From positions 1,116,677 through 1,180,676 of the forward strand of contig PHFE01000029.1 of the NCBI GenBank assembly GCA_002796755.1: a stretch of 64,000 nucleotides of DNA, written 5' to 3'. Of this stretch, positions 43,519 through 54,900 are shown piece after piece. The position numbers and the translations under genes are program-made. Source of the DNA: Paracorniculantispora psalliotae. Lineage: Eukaryota; Ascomycota; Sordariomycetes; Hypocreales; Cordycipitaceae. Within the stretch, counting starts at the first letter, position 1; every line of letters starts with the position of its first letter. Below the pieces are notes generated by a model, which saw only the letters and a program-made list of their open reading frames with translations, ran no database searches and was not told the origin of the DNA.

Positions 43519-43959
43519 ATGAGCCCCGAGGAGATGACTCGCGAAGATGCTCATAAAGCTCGCGCCGAGCATATGGAACAAGTACAGAAGCAGCATCCCG
43601 AAACGGATATGAAGCTTGACTCGGGCTGGTGGAAGCCCGGTATTGATTTTACCCATGATGTCAAGGTAAGGCTAAGAATGGACCTCTGCTCTAACCTTGG
43701 CAGCTAATCCCTCGAATAGGAACGACTAGACAAGCCAACAAATGACAGGATGAATGCGATCATCATGAAGCTCTTCTCTCAGAGCAAGGACCCAGATGCT
43801 GCGGAAGAATGTATGAAAGATGCCAGAGACTGTCTCAAGGATCATCCGGATCTCATGGAGCAGTTTGATGCCATTTTCAAGGGGATGAGCCCCAATGTGT
43901 TAGCAACCGTTGAGCTAATGAGACAGCAAGGTTGCGGTGATCCTAGCACTAGCAAATAG
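43519..43959 (+). CDS. Small hydrophilic protein of unknown function
   Basis: Two exons, 43519-43665 and 43720-43959, join at phase 0 to 128 residues. The 54-nt intron has a GTAAGG donor, a CTAAC branch point and an ATAG acceptor. The protein is charged and helical (MSPEEMTREDAHKARAEHMEQ; DAAEECMKDARDCLKDHPDLMEQF), without a signal peptide or membrane segment and with three cysteines. I do not recognise a family. Good splice signals and consistent codon use on both sides of the intron support a real gene. It follows the Mdl1-like gene by about 390 nt on the same strand. Confidence 0.65.
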
Positions 43960-44581
43960 CGTTTTGCCACTGTATGTTAGACAGGTTAGAAAGCGCAAAT
44001 AGCACTAGCACCTAGCATTTTCTTGGTCATTCCAACTGCTTTGCAACCTAAAGCATATGTGTCACAAGACTATCATATTGATGTTCACGGTCGCTTGGGT
44101 CAATCGATTACATCGTTTTAGTCTGATTTCTGTTCTTATGATCTGCTAACTGGGAGTCTGATATCTCTGCAGTAATACAGCAAACAAAGTCAAACTTGAT
44201 GTGTCCTTGCCGAGTTCAGTATCACTCCACACCGTTCAACAGCACTCTATACTCATCATCATCAGATGTGATAAGAGATATGGAGTTCACTTCTGCTGCT
44301 GTGACTCTTTAAGTTGCTCAGAAAACTTGTGAGCAGAGGAGTTTTATCTCTTTTTACATAGGAAGCCTTACATAAAACAACTAGCACGCCTGCGAATGAG
44401 ATTTTTAGCAATATCATTCACTGAAATGACTAGAATACAATCCCTTTCATTGCCTCTGCAACATTGAAGTGACCAATAGATCAGTAAACTACCACTTCGT
44501 ATGAGTTCTTCACTCGCATTTGCAGTGCATTTTCTTCACAGCACGTCCAACGTAACAACGACAGAGTATAATATAATCCGG
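43960..44581. other. Intergenic region
   Basis: Nothing recognisable. AT-rich 3' regions of the two flanking convergent genes. Confidence 0.5.
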
Positions 44582-45223
44582 CTACCAAGTACACGGGGTT
44601 TCATTCAATGGGTAGACGACATCGCGCTCCTTGACCGGTCCGCAACCTCCCAGAACCTCGTCCTTCATGTGGTAGCACGTCTTGTGCCCATTGTCCTTCC
44701 AGATGCGATGGGCGCGAATGCGGCCCGGGTCCACGCAGATGACCTGGTCGCGGTTGCAGCCCTTGAAGTCGTAGCAGCCGCCGACGGGGTTCGTGCCGAG
44801 GGTGGTACCCACGCTCTTGCGCTGGCACTGGCCGCAGTCATTGACGCGAATGTCCGAGTTGGCGCCGAATACGGTCACCGGCGGGCACTCGGGGCAGTTG
44901 GGGTCGCCGGGCAGCGTCACTGCCGAGTAGGTGAAGACGAGATCAAAGGCGGCGTTGTGGTCGGGGCAGGTACCCTGGTCGCAAGGGCCGCTCAGCACCG
45001 GCCGGCCCTGGTTCGAGGTGACGTGCTCGGTGGTGGTGTCGGCGGTGAGCTTCCAGTTGGCCGGATCGTGAAAAGCGGACATGTTGATGCCGGTCCAGTC
45101 GATGCGGTCGTCGGGCAGGATGAGGGGCAGCCAGTCTGTGGTGGACGGCGCAGAGGCCGAGGACACGGGCGTGGCCTGGGTAGAGGCTACGAAGCCGAGA
45201 AGAAGAAGCTCAGTAGCAATCAT
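44582..45223 (-). CDS. Cysteine-rich secreted protein (12 Cys)
   Basis: A single exon of 213 residues. Residues 1-17 (MIATELLLLGFVASTQA) form a signal peptide. The mature part has twelve cysteines, all in the C-terminal two thirds, several in close pairs (CDQGTC, CPEC, CGQC), which suggests six disulfides. Two N-glycosylation sites are visible (NMS, NET). I recognise no named domain. It is an effector-like or wall-associated secreted protein by features only. A TATATAAG element 140 nt upstream supports the start. The strong antisense frame over it is a codon-bias shadow. Confidence 0.8.
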   Translation of the reverse strand: MIATELLLLGFVASTQATPVSSASAPSTTDWLPLILPDDRIDWTGINMSAFHDPANWKLTADTTTEHVTSNQGRPVLSGPCDQGTCPDHNAAFDLVFTYSAVTLPGDPNCPECPPVTVFGANSDIRVNDCGQCQRKSVGTTLGTNPVGGCYDFKGCNRDQVICVDPGRIRAHRIWKDNGHKTCYHMKDEVLGGCGPVKERDVVYPLNETPCTW

Positions 45224-45362
45224 GGCTATTTTATTTGAAGCAGGAAGTGGAATGTATCAAAGTACAGAGTGGCGATTTGAAGGTGTTGGGTGTTGAGTGG
45301 CGATGAAGCTGTGAGTGCAGGTCTCGAGGGAGCTGGGCTGTAGAAGAAGACAATTCTAACGT

Positions 45363-45370
45363 CTTATATA
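45363..45370 (-). promoter_or_regulatory. TATA box of the 12-Cys secreted protein gene
   Basis: On the minus strand the sequence reads TATATAAG, a near-perfect TATA box, 140 nt before the start codon at 45223. Inferred from sequence and position. Confidence 0.5.
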
Positions 45371-45855
45371 CTCCATCTCCATCTGAGAAGATATTCTTTG
45401 ATGCTCTAGCAAAAGAGTCTATGACGTCTCGTGTCAGCGATTACTTCCATTTTGGCCTTCGTATCTGGTTGACTGAGTATTGGCTAAAACCATACTCCGA
45501 GAGACTGATGAAATAAGACACGGCCTTGATATTATGGCGACGAGTGTGTGGCCTGACCCCGACGAGAGCCTTCTAGCGCCGGAGCCGACTCGCGGCCAAG
45601 GCTGAAAATGATAGTCCGAGCCGCGCCGAGATCGAAAGCCACATCCCGATCGAGACTTTTGCCGGGGATTAAATGCCGGGTGCAGGTCGGGAGAGGCTAT
45701 TCGGGCTATTATGGCTGGGACGCAAAATTACGCCGATAGCCACTGCCAAGAAGCTATTCTTGCATACGAGAGCGTAACGCGTAAGCTTCTGGTTGTTCTT
45801 GTCTTTCCCTTGAGAGTGACTCGGACGTAGCCAAAAGAGGGAAGACGTAACTGAA

Positions 45856-45966
45856 CCATAACGCGGAACATAACGCAGAACAACATAACGCAGAACAACA
45901 TAACGCAAATACCGTAACGCAAAATACCATAACGCGAAATACCATAACGCAAAAAACCGTAACGGG
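45856..45966. repeat. Minisatellite, about 15-bp unit, 7-8 copies
   Basis: Consecutive units of 13-15 bases share the core ATAACGC or GTAACGC: CATAACGCAGAACAA twice exactly, then variants such as CATAACGCGAAATAC and CGTAACGCAAAATAC. Two subtypes occupy opposite ends of the array. A stray related unit (CGTAACGCG) lies about 80 bases to the left. No gene contains the array. Confidence 0.9.
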
Positions 45967-47195
45967 ATGGGGGGTTCGAGAAGCTCGCGAGATGGTCGCC
46001 GGCGCCAAGCACACAAACGGAAGAACTAGTAATGCCAGGACTGATGCAAGAGGCAGCCTGGTAGACTTGTTGAGATACTTTTTTCCCGTGCCCTTTTCCA
46101 TCATTTACACCATTCTTCTTTGTTCCTCTCAATTTGGATGGGAATGCATCTATGATTTCATGTCTCTCTTTCTTTGTCTCGTCGATGACCTCTTGAGAGT
46201 ATTATATGTCAGCCATCTTGCTCAGCAATTTTGCAACATAGCTTTCATAGATGTTATCCCTGTGCATTTTTGTATTTGAGATGCATTTTGAAGTGAAATG
46301 CTGTCGATTAGAAGTCTGTTCATAGTCGGCCTTGAAGCTGACGGCCACTGCCTGAGTAGAACACAATGCTACATCACGACAAGGTAGACAATCCGCAGGC
46401 TGTTTCCGCTCATGTTTCATATAAGTCATTAAAATACACATATTTTCTAAATATAATATTTTATCCTGTTCTCAGTGTCGAAAAGAAAATATCGTAGTCC
46501 TGCTTCTTACCTGGCCATGTCTTTGGAGATTCAGCATCGCGCTCACGGAAATAAGCTGCAGCTATATCAGATTCATGTAGACTCTCAGTAGCCATATTTA
46601 AGCTTGCACACATACGGCTCCTGCAACAGCAGCTGAAACTCTGCGGCCATGCAGCTTCAGCTGGGTCCGGCCAGGTTCCTGCGGGGCAGCGGAGGTTCTG
46701 AGACAGGCTCAGTTGCAGCGCCAGACGGTGCAGGTTCCCCTTCTATCTCTAGGTAGCCTACGCACAGTTATAAACTTTTACTAAATTTTAGAAAATATTT
46801 AAGATGATGTAGAGCTGTCTAGTTCCTTTTTTCGCAATATATTACTTCTCTGAAACCAATTATAAGGTAGGTGCTGGAAGCTCTCAACATGCCTGTTGCC
46901 GCCCATATTGCTACCCCTCTTTCAGTGGGCTCCTCCCGCTAACACGCACCAGGGCAGCTACGCCACCAATGACGTTGTGGTTGCGTCCAAAGAGGCCTCA
47001 CATTTGCTGGGCTTTGAAGCTCCAGCGCTTGCTGGACCAATCCAGATCATCCGCCATTTAATCCTTTCGGGTTGTCGAGTCTCCACGGAATCTCTCCTTC
47101 TTGACCATATCTCTCAGAGTGCTGCGCATTCTGATTTCTCCCACAAAGCTTCTCTTTTGCTAATACGGTGTTCTCGCTGCTGCGCCGCGTGCAAC

Positions 47196-48804
47196 ATGAG
47201 CTCCGGACACAATGTAAGTGCACTTGCGTCGCATGACTACTCACGACGAGTCGCCCCAGCCACAGTACGCTGGTGCTGATGCCATCTAGGACCCCAAGCT
47301 GCTTTACGCCGTGAGTGGCGTCAAGGCCTACCACATCTCCAACGGCGACGAGCAGTCCCTCACGCCCTCGGGCCCGCAGACGCTGTCGCTGCTCATGGTC
47401 CCGACCTCGTCTGGCTTCGCCGATCCGTCTGGCCTGTCGAGCGGCGCCGGCGAGGAGGACTTTTACCTGCACCTCCATCTCCCGCCCGAGCTCGACCTGC
47501 CCATGCCCGCGACGACGCAAATCTACCACCAGCCCCCCAGCAGTTACCTGATCCCCCGCTGGGACCTCGGCCCCGGCAGCGGCGCCTTCACCCGCCTCGA
47601 GTTCCCTGCCGTCAACAGCCGCGCCGGCGTCCAGGAAGACGTCGACACGTTCGAGACGATTCTTGCGCAGTGCACCGCGTTTCTGGAGCGCGCGCCGCCG
47701 CCCCGACCTCCCCGGTCGAAGGCGGCTGAGGCTAAGGCCAGGGACGCCGCGGGAGAGGCCCCGCCGCCGTACAACCCGGCTAGCTTCGAGGCCGGTGAGG
47801 GATACGTCCAGGGCAGTGCCAGCTCGCATGCCGGCGGCAGAATTGTCCTTGTCGACGAGGAGGATGGCAGTGTCATTGGTGAGCTGAGCGAAGGGTTCAA
47901 GGTTGTCGAGGACGGCCGAGTTCGTCCCGGTACCAAAGGTAAGCTGAATACGTTGGCACCATTCCGCACGTCAGAAAATTGACTCCTTGCTATAGATCCT
48001 GTCGAAATCACTCTTCCTGAAGACGGTTCTCACAATATCTCGGTCGAGGCCTTCGAATACGATTACATCGAGGACGCAGTCCACCCTGCCTATAAAAAAT
48101 CATCGCTCGTCAGCGGCGCTACTCGTGCATCTCGACTACTCATCACCACCTCTGACTATGTCGGCAAGATGCTGCAGAACCAGGCCGACAGCTTCACGCA
48201 CTCAACGGAGCCCAACGCGAACCCCGTCACCTTTACGCCCGCCACGCACGAGCGCATCCGCAAGATCAACACGTACTCGTCCAAGGCCGCTGGCCTGTCC
48301 GCCTCGACCGTCGGCTCCATCAGCAAGGTCACGCAGAACCTCGCCTCCAACATCCGCCGCAAGGACGGCAAGGCGCGCGGCTACGACAAGGACGGCAACA
48401 TGGTCGAGAGCTACAAGCCCGGCATCCTCAATAAGAGCCTCATGGCCTTCAACACCATTGTTGACGGCGCCGAGCACGCCGGCAAGAGCCTACTCAACAG
48501 CACCTCGAGCAGCGTCTCCACCGTCGTCGGCCACCGCTGGGGCCCGGATGCGGGTGAGGCGGCCAGAAACATTGGCGGCGGCTTCAAGAATGTTGGTCTT
48601 GTCTATATTGACGTCACCGGCGTCTCGAGACGTGCCATCCTCAAGAGCGTTGCCAAGGGCATGTTGGTCGGTCAGGTCAAGGATGGTGGCAAAGTATATG
48701 TTGGCGCCGAGGATGGCATATCAGTATCTGGTGGCAATGGTCCTGGAAAGCCGGCGGCGGCTGCCGCTGCTGGCGACGCCAAGGGCAAGAAAGCGTCTAA
48801 ATAA
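47196..48804 (+). CDS. Spartin / senescence-domain protein
   Basis: Three exons give 491 residues: 47196-47213 (18 nt), 47290-47938 and 47996-48804. The tiny first exon encodes MSSGHN and is joined through a GTAAGT...CTAG intron to DPKLLYAVSGVKAYHISNGDE. The N-terminal half includes a PPPPRPP and PPPYNPA linker. The C-terminal part (about residues 240-425) is a senescence domain: RLLITTSDYVGKMLQNQADSF, ERIRKINTYSSKAAGLSASTV, AFNTIVDGAEHAGKSLLNSTS and VGHRWGPDAGEAARNIGGG. Relatives of spartin bind lipid droplets and membranes and take part in lipid-droplet turnover. It ends in an Ala/Gly/Lys-rich tail. Confidence 0.88.
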
Positions 48805-49319
48805 TTCGAGCGACAGAGGTATTGTGCCACATGTGATTCACACCACAAGCATAAATTTTGTTTGCGAAATAAATAGCATAAAATGGAATGAGATATGATT
48901 GAAATTGAGAATAATAAATTTATGTTTTTTCTAACATCGTCGCGTCTGCTGTGCCTTCCACATCTAACAGTTCGGTTGCCATCACGTGTGGCCGCGGGGC
49001 AGTTCAGCGGCGCGCGTCGCGTCTTCGAATTGACTTCAAACAAGCTACCCATCTAGTCATAACGTCCCAGAAACGGCATCAACGATCCCAATTACACGTT
49101 CGAAATATTTTGATTTGAATACAAATCTGTTCATGCGCGCCGAAATCAACCGCGCAGCTGCGCCTAGTCCTCTGCAGCGTGGGTGTGGTTCCTGATAATA
49201 CCCCGCCAAACGGCATCCTGCTCAACCGCGAGCTTGCCGCAGACTGTACTTGGCCCGCGTTCTTTTCTATTCTTTTATTACAGCAATGTCTAATATTCTC
49301 CTAGATAAATAGCACAAAT
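48805..49319. other. Intergenic region between the spartin-like and GCP4 genes
   Basis: Nothing recognisable. AT-rich 3' region of the spartin-like gene, then the GCP4 promoter. Confidence 0.5.
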
Positions 49320-51632
49320 ATGCTTCACGAAATCCTCCTCTCCCTCTCCGGGCACCCGTCGCCGCTACTCACCGCCGAGCTCGCCGACAATGCGCAGGCC
49401 GCGTCCGCCATCTCCCCGTCCGAGCGGCAGCTGCTCGCCTCGGCCGCGCACCTCTCCGACCTGCACATCAAGCTCATCAAGCACGCGGCGCGCATCACCG
49501 CCTCGCACCCATCGACCGTGTGCCGCGCCATCGCCACCGCCATCCAGTCGGTGCACCTCGCCGCGCTGCGCCGCAAGGTGCTCGAGGTCGAGGCCGGCAT
49601 CCTGCGCGCGGACCCGGCCCTCGTCGGCGCCTACAACATCGTGCCGCTGACGGCCGTCATGGGCGAGTTCCAGCAGTGGACGCGCCGCCTCGAGTGGCTC
49701 TGGGAGGTGGTGCAGTTCATCGAGGCGAAAGACTCGAGCGGGCGGTTGTGCTGGGGCGCCCGCGCGATTGACCGTCTGCGCGCGGAGCTGCAGAGCGGGT
49801 ATAGGGACGTGGAGGAGACGGCGCTGACGCTGGTCGCGGCGGCGGAGACGGCGTGGTTAAGGCAGGTTTCGGCCTGGATCTTTTACGGTCGCCTGCCAAG
49901 CGCCGGCGGCGAGGACTTCTTTATTCGCACGGCCGAGAATCAAGACGAAGACTATATAAGCGTGGCAGGCCTGCTGCCAGCATTTGTGACCCCCGCGACA
50001 GCGAAATCAATGCTTTTCATTGGCAGATCATTAAATCAGATTCGAGCACGCAGCACGACGCTTTCCACAGCAAGCGGGTTCAATAACACAGCAGCCAAGC
50101 TGCAAGCCATTGCCGACCTGAAATCGCCCTTAAACTCGGCCAGCTTCACCGGCATCATACGCGACATCCGGCAATCGCTATCTCAAGATATCCTGGAACA
50201 GATCTTACCACTGTCAGAAGTCATGTCCACGATGCAGCTTCTTCGCGAATTCTTCCTCCTAGGCCGCGGCGAGTTTGCCATGGCCCTCACTCAAGAAGCC
50301 GACGAGCGAATACGCGGCCGTTGGCGCCGCGCTGGCAACCTCGCGCACGACCGCGACGGCAGTGGCGGCGGCGTCCAAAACGTCACGGTCAAGAGCGGCG
50401 AGGTATCCGCTGCTCTAGCGAGAGCCTGGGCATCGCTGTCCTCGTTTGAGCAGCAGCAGGGCGACGGCGACGAGCTCCTCGACCGCGCGCGCGACCTCCT
50501 CCGACTCCAGCTCGTTAAGGCCAGCGCCAGCTCCGACGCCATCGCCGCCCACGCTCGGCCCGGCCTCAACGAGGACGCCGTGGCGCTACTCGCCCGCTCG
50601 CCATTCAACACCTTACTCTTCTCGGTGCCCGTCACACTGGCCGTGCAGCTGCCGCCCGCCGTCGACATGGTCATCTCGCCCTTCGACCTGCAGCTGTACA
50701 GCTGCGCCAACGCCTACCTGATGTCGCTGCGCCGCGCCCACATCCGCCTCACGGACCTGTGGAAGCTCACGTCGCTGCGGCGGCACTACCCCGGTCCGCG
50801 CGGCGCGACCGACTACGCGCGCGAGCTGCGGGAGCGCTGGTCTACCCGCGCGCAGGTCCTCCGCAGCACGTGGACGACGGCCAGCGCCGCCGTCTTCTTC
50901 CTCGGCGAGACGGAGGCGTATTTCCAGACGGAAGTCGTCGCGGGCCTGTGGCGCGGCTTCCAGGCGTGGCTCACCGGCGAGACCAAGCAGGATGCTCTCT
51001 TCTCACAGGCGTCCGCCGCCGCCGCCGCCGCCGCAGCACCCACCGACGAAATGGACACGCGCGAAGACGGCGACGACGATGACTCCGATGACGATCGAGG
51101 GCTATTCGATGCTTCTGCGCCGCCGACCCGTCCCACCACAAGCTCCTCCTCTGCATTTCCCCGAAAAGACCGGCACGACCAGCAGACGCTCGCCACCGGC
51201 CACACGGTGTACCTCGACACGCTCGTGCACCGCCTTCTCCTCACGCAGGAGGCCTACACGCGGCCGCTACACGCGCTGCTCGTGCACATTGACCACCTCG
51301 TCGCGCACGTCCGCCGGCTGCACGCCATCTTCACCGCGCTCGACCTCGAGACGGACGCCGGCGTCGTCGACGCGTCGGCGAACCTGGAGGCCGAGGAGGC
51401 GCAGGTGCGGCGGCAGGTGCGCGGCGTGGAGCGCAGCGTGCGCCGCGGCATCGACGACGTCGTGGCCGCGCTCGAGGCGCTGAGCGTGGACGAGGCGTTC
51501 TTGCAGGAGTGGGAGGGCGAGACGGTCGCCGTGGCGGCGCAGATGGAGGACCTGGGGCCGGGCGAGGCGTACAGGCCGGAGAGGGTCGGCGGGCTGAACC
51601 GGTTGCTGATGCAGCTCAAGTTTGGCAGCTAA
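49320..51632 (+). CDS. Gamma-tubulin complex component 4 (GCP4, Spc97/Spc98 family)
   Basis: A single exon of 770 residues. The opening MLHEILLSLSGHPSPL is the hallmark start of GCP4. Grip1-type blocks follow: YNIVPLTAVMGEFQQWTRRLEWLWEVVQFIEA and WLRQVSAWIFYGRLPSAGGEDFFI. The C-terminal grip2 region includes SPFNTLLFSVPVTLAVQLPPAVDMVISPFDLQLY, YLMSLRRAHIRLTDLW and HTVYLDTLVHRLLLTQEAYTRPLHALLVHID. An acidic Asp/Glu insert (about residues 575-600) separates two grip2 segments. GCP4 is part of the gamma-tubulin ring complex that nucleates microtubules at spindle pole bodies. GC-rich coding sequence generates large shadow frames on both strands. Confidence 0.92.
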   Translation: MLHEILLSLSGHPSPLLTAELADNAQAASAISPSERQLLASAAHLSDLHIKLIKHAARITASHPSTVCRAIATAIQSVHLAALRRKVLEVEAGILRADPALVGAYNIVPLTAVMGEFQQWTRRLEWLWEVVQFIEAKDSSGRLCWGARAIDRLRAELQSGYRDVEETALTLVAAAETAWLRQVSAWIFYGRLPSAGGEDFFIRTAENQDEDYISVAGLLPAFVTPATAKSMLFIGRSLNQIRARSTTLSTASGFNNTAAKLQAIADLKSPLNSASFTGIIRDIRQSLSQDILEQILPLSEVMSTMQLLREFFLLGRGEFAMALTQEADERIRGRWRRAGNLAHDRDGSGGGVQNVTVKSGEVSAALARAWASLSSFEQQQGDGDELLDRARDLLRLQLVKASASSDAIAAHARPGLNEDAVALLARSPFNTLLFSVPVTLAVQLPPAVDMVISPFDLQLYSCANAYLMSLRRAHIRLTDLWKLTSLRRHYPGPRGATDYARELRERWSTRAQVLRSTWTTASAAVFFLGETEAYFQTEVVAGLWRGFQAWLTGETKQDALFSQASAAAAAAAAPTDEMDTREDGDDDDSDDDRGLFDASAPPTRPTTSSSSAFPRKDRHDQQTLATGHTVYLDTLVHRLLLTQEAYTRPLHALLVHIDHLVAHVRRLHAIFTALDLETDAGVVDASANLEAEEAQVRRQVRGVERSVRRGIDDVVAALEALSVDEAFLQEWEGETVAVAAQMEDLGPGEAYRPERVGGLNRLLMQLKFGS

Positions 51633-51951
51633 ACATGGGAAACTGGCCGAATAATGAAACATGCATGGCATCACATGATTCAAGACTAGATAAAGGGAGC
51701 GGTATTCAGATAATACTGCCTGTATTTAACGATATAATAAAGACCATTCTAAATCGCATGCGTATTCATGCTTCCAGCATCTGCAGAACAGTTGTGATAA
51801 CCATGGCGAAAGTACCACAAAGGGCTTTCTTTATTAGACACGCAGGAGATTGGTTGAATCAGAAACAAAAAGGTGTGAATTTTCATTACAACAAAACTTG
51901 CAGATATGGTGGCTTCTTCACGGTGCCCGTCTCTCCGTTCATCCAGCTCCA

Positions 51952-54900
51952 CTAAGGCTGGCTGTTCCATCCGACCCAGTTGCGTGCCACGACGCGCCAG
52001 ACCTTGACCTCGCCGCTGCGCAGGTCGTCCAGCTTGTAGCTCTCGAGCTTGACCTTCTTGTTCTCGCGGCCCTGCTCCCAGGCGCGCAGCTTCTTCTTGG
52101 TGCCGTCCCATTCCGCCACGATGGCGACGTGGTCCGGCTTGCCCACCTCGGCGCTGTATTTGGCGTGCATGGGGCCGTGCTTGCCCTGGAATTTGCCGTT
52201 GCGGAAGGACACAATGTCACCGGGGCGAATGACATCGTGCTGTTGCGTCGAGGCGTTGGCCATGTTGGCGTAGACGAGCGCACCATAGGAGCGGGTCCCA
52301 ACGGGCCAGAGCGCACCCTTCAATGGACGAAGGAGCTCGAGAACAAGGCCTTGCGGCGTGCCGTCGCCCACGACAGTATCCTTCTTGGTGGCGGCTGCAT
52401 CAAGAATCTGGCGACCAAATCGATCGTGGAAATCTTCCATCTCGTCCTGTCGCAGCGTGCGGGGCGGACCTTCGTGCTTCTGGTCCAACTCAACTTCTGC
52501 AGGGTCGTACGGGTCGAATCGTACGGTTATGATGGTTTGCGAGTAATCTTGGTACAGTACAAAGATTTCTCGGGTAACTACCGTCTTAGCGCCCTCATTG
52601 TTCGTAGTTGATTCGTCGGATTCGAAGAAAATATCACGACGGCCCTGTAGTACAGGTGGTAACTGGTTTGCTTGCTTCCACCAGCCACTCTGAATGGCCA
52701 GATCCACGTCATTGGCGATGAATCCAGATTCCAAGGACTGTCTGTGAAGGTCCACCGAGCGCCTGTTGCCGCTGCTCGTGCGTGTGCCTTCCATCGATTG
52801 CCGGCCCCCTGCTCTCACAGCAGCTGCCGGCGGCGGGCGACGCTCTGTCGTGGGTGTAGTAACTGGTGAAGCGGCAGTATCTCCAAAGTATGCCTCCTCT
52901 TCAATCTTTGGAGTTTTACTTGAGTTTCCGCCTATTGTCGGAGAAGAGTAGTTGTATGGGTCATAATCATCAGACGATGGGGCAGCAGCCGGCGGCGGCG
53001 GTGGCGGGGCCGCTCGAGGCACATCGACAGATCGTCGCTTGTTTTCTATCGGAGGCGCCGCAGCAGGTACTGGCGGCGGACCAGCGCGAGGCGGCGAAGT
53101 AGGTGGAAGAGGAGGAGGGCGGCTTTGAGGCACTTCAGTAGTAGGGGACTGGACAAAGCTATCATCGATGCTCGAGTCACGGGCATGAGCCTTCAAGGCA
53201 TCTTTATGCGGAACTGAGGATGCAATGTCGGTATCGTAGTCGCCTTCATATTCTGTGCTCTCTTCTCCAGCCTCGTCTCCTGCCGGTATAGGTCTAGAGG
53301 ACGGTACTGGTGGGACATCAGCTGTCGATTGGCGACTGAGACCACCCGGCGGCGGAGGGGGCGGAGGTCGGCTTGCGGCAGGAGGAGGCAGAGGCGCCGC
53401 GCCGGGAATAGGAGGTGGCGGTCGGCTGTTTCGCTTATTTGTAGTCGGGGGCTCCTCAAAGCGGGGGGACATAGGTGGTGATCGGACCGGCAGTCGTGGC
53501 GACTGTGCTAACGCAGCACTGGGCTGGTCCATTCCACCAGAAAGTTCGTCGTCGGATTCAGAGCCTTCAGTGGGAGACTTGATGGCCGGCGCGGGTATGG
53601 ACACTGGCGGTCGAGGTGCTAAAAAAACATTAATAAAACACAGCATTGATCGGGCAGTTGTGCTCACGCTCTGAAGGGACAGGCGGCGGCGCAGGACGAC
53701 CACCGGGCACCGGAGGGGGCGCGCGTGGTGCTTCCGAGCGAGATGCTGGACCGGGGGTAGCATCATCATCGTCGCTCTCTTCTTGTTCAGCATCGGCATC
53801 GTCTCTCTCAGGGACAGCTTGTGCCCTGGTAGGAACAGGCGGTGGCGATGGCAAGCTGGAAGCCAGTTTATCTTCCTCCTCGTCTTCAGCCTCCTGCTCC
53901 TGTGACTTTTTCAGTCCGCCCATGCCAGGAAGAGCCATAGGGGTCGGGATAGGAGGCGCAGAACGCTTCACATCCTCGGTGCGACTCTCTATATCATCTT
54001 TGGGGGCTTTCTCTGGTTTGCTTCTCTTGGGAAGGCCGCCAGTTGGAGGCATTGGGGCTCCAAACATGCCATGGAAGCCCATACCACCGCTCATCTTGGC
54101 CATTCTAGCACGGAGCTCCTCCTTTCTTCGAACTTCCGGGTCCACATCCTCCTCGTCTTCTTCTCCCTCCTCTTCTTCCTCTTCGCCTTGCGGTTCCTCT
54201 GTGGTCTTTTGTCGGTCATCTCTGGCTGTGGGAACACGGCTCAGAGTCGGGGAAGTAGACGCGGCTTCTGCAACAGAGCGCTTCGGTGCTTCGTCCTCAT
54301 CGTCGCGATCAGATGTGTCATCCTGGCCCTCAGTGGTATCACCAGCTCCAGACATGTCCGCCTCGTTGCCGTCATGAGGAGATTCGGTAGCGGGGCCGCG
54401 AGACGCCTTGCGGCGAGGCGGGGGCGGGGCTTGAACAGGTGCCTGCTCTTCGAGGGATGTACGGCCAATTGTGGTTTCGGTGTCCCGTCTTTCCAGTGGT
54501 GCGAGCTCGGCTTCCTCAGTCTCCTCTGCAGGTTCGCCAGCGGGCAACTCGGGCTTCTTTTTGGCGGGCTTTTTGGGCTTTTCTTTCTTGGCGGCAGCAT
54601 CTGCGTGTCGCTGGGCCTGTTCTTGCTGCTGCTTCGCCAGCAGCGCAATACGCTCCTTCAAACTGGTAGGCTTGGGCTGATCATCTTCTCCTTCACCAGC
54701 TTCCTGTTTGGTCTCGGCCGGGAACAATCCAGCTTTTTCAGCCTGCTCTTGGTGTTGGGCTTCCTGCTCTCTGATTTCAGGGTCCTCCGACCTGCGGTAT
54801 ATCTTTTGAGTTACCTGTTCGCGAGGAACAGGGACATAGGCATCACGACTGGGAGGTGGCGGGACAAACGGTTTCTTGATAAAGCCGGAGCTGCCGAGAC

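Larger units (their letters stand above)
45224..47195. other. Long intergenic region with a minisatellite
   Basis: Nearly 2 kb without a supported gene. It holds the promoter of the 12-Cys protein gene (TATA box at 45363-45370), a tandem repeat (45856-45966), an AT-rich stretch (46270-46880) and the leader of the spartin-like gene. Overlapping frames on the minus strand at 45669-46132 exist only because the 15-bp repeat lacks stops. Confidence 0.5.

Noticed and set aside
44501..45238. 245-codon plus-strand frame over the 12-Cys protein
   Set aside because: Antisense shadow rich in Val, Ala and Gly; the minus frame has a signal peptide and ordered cysteines.
45669..46132. Overlapping minus-strand frames reading RYGISRYGILRYG-like repeats
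   Set aside because: Three frames are open only because the 15-bp minisatellite has no stop codons; no start context, signal or conserved part.
47047..47829. 260-codon minus-strand frame over the spartin-like gene
   Set aside because: Antisense shadow in GC-rich coding DNA; Arg/Gly-rich without motifs.
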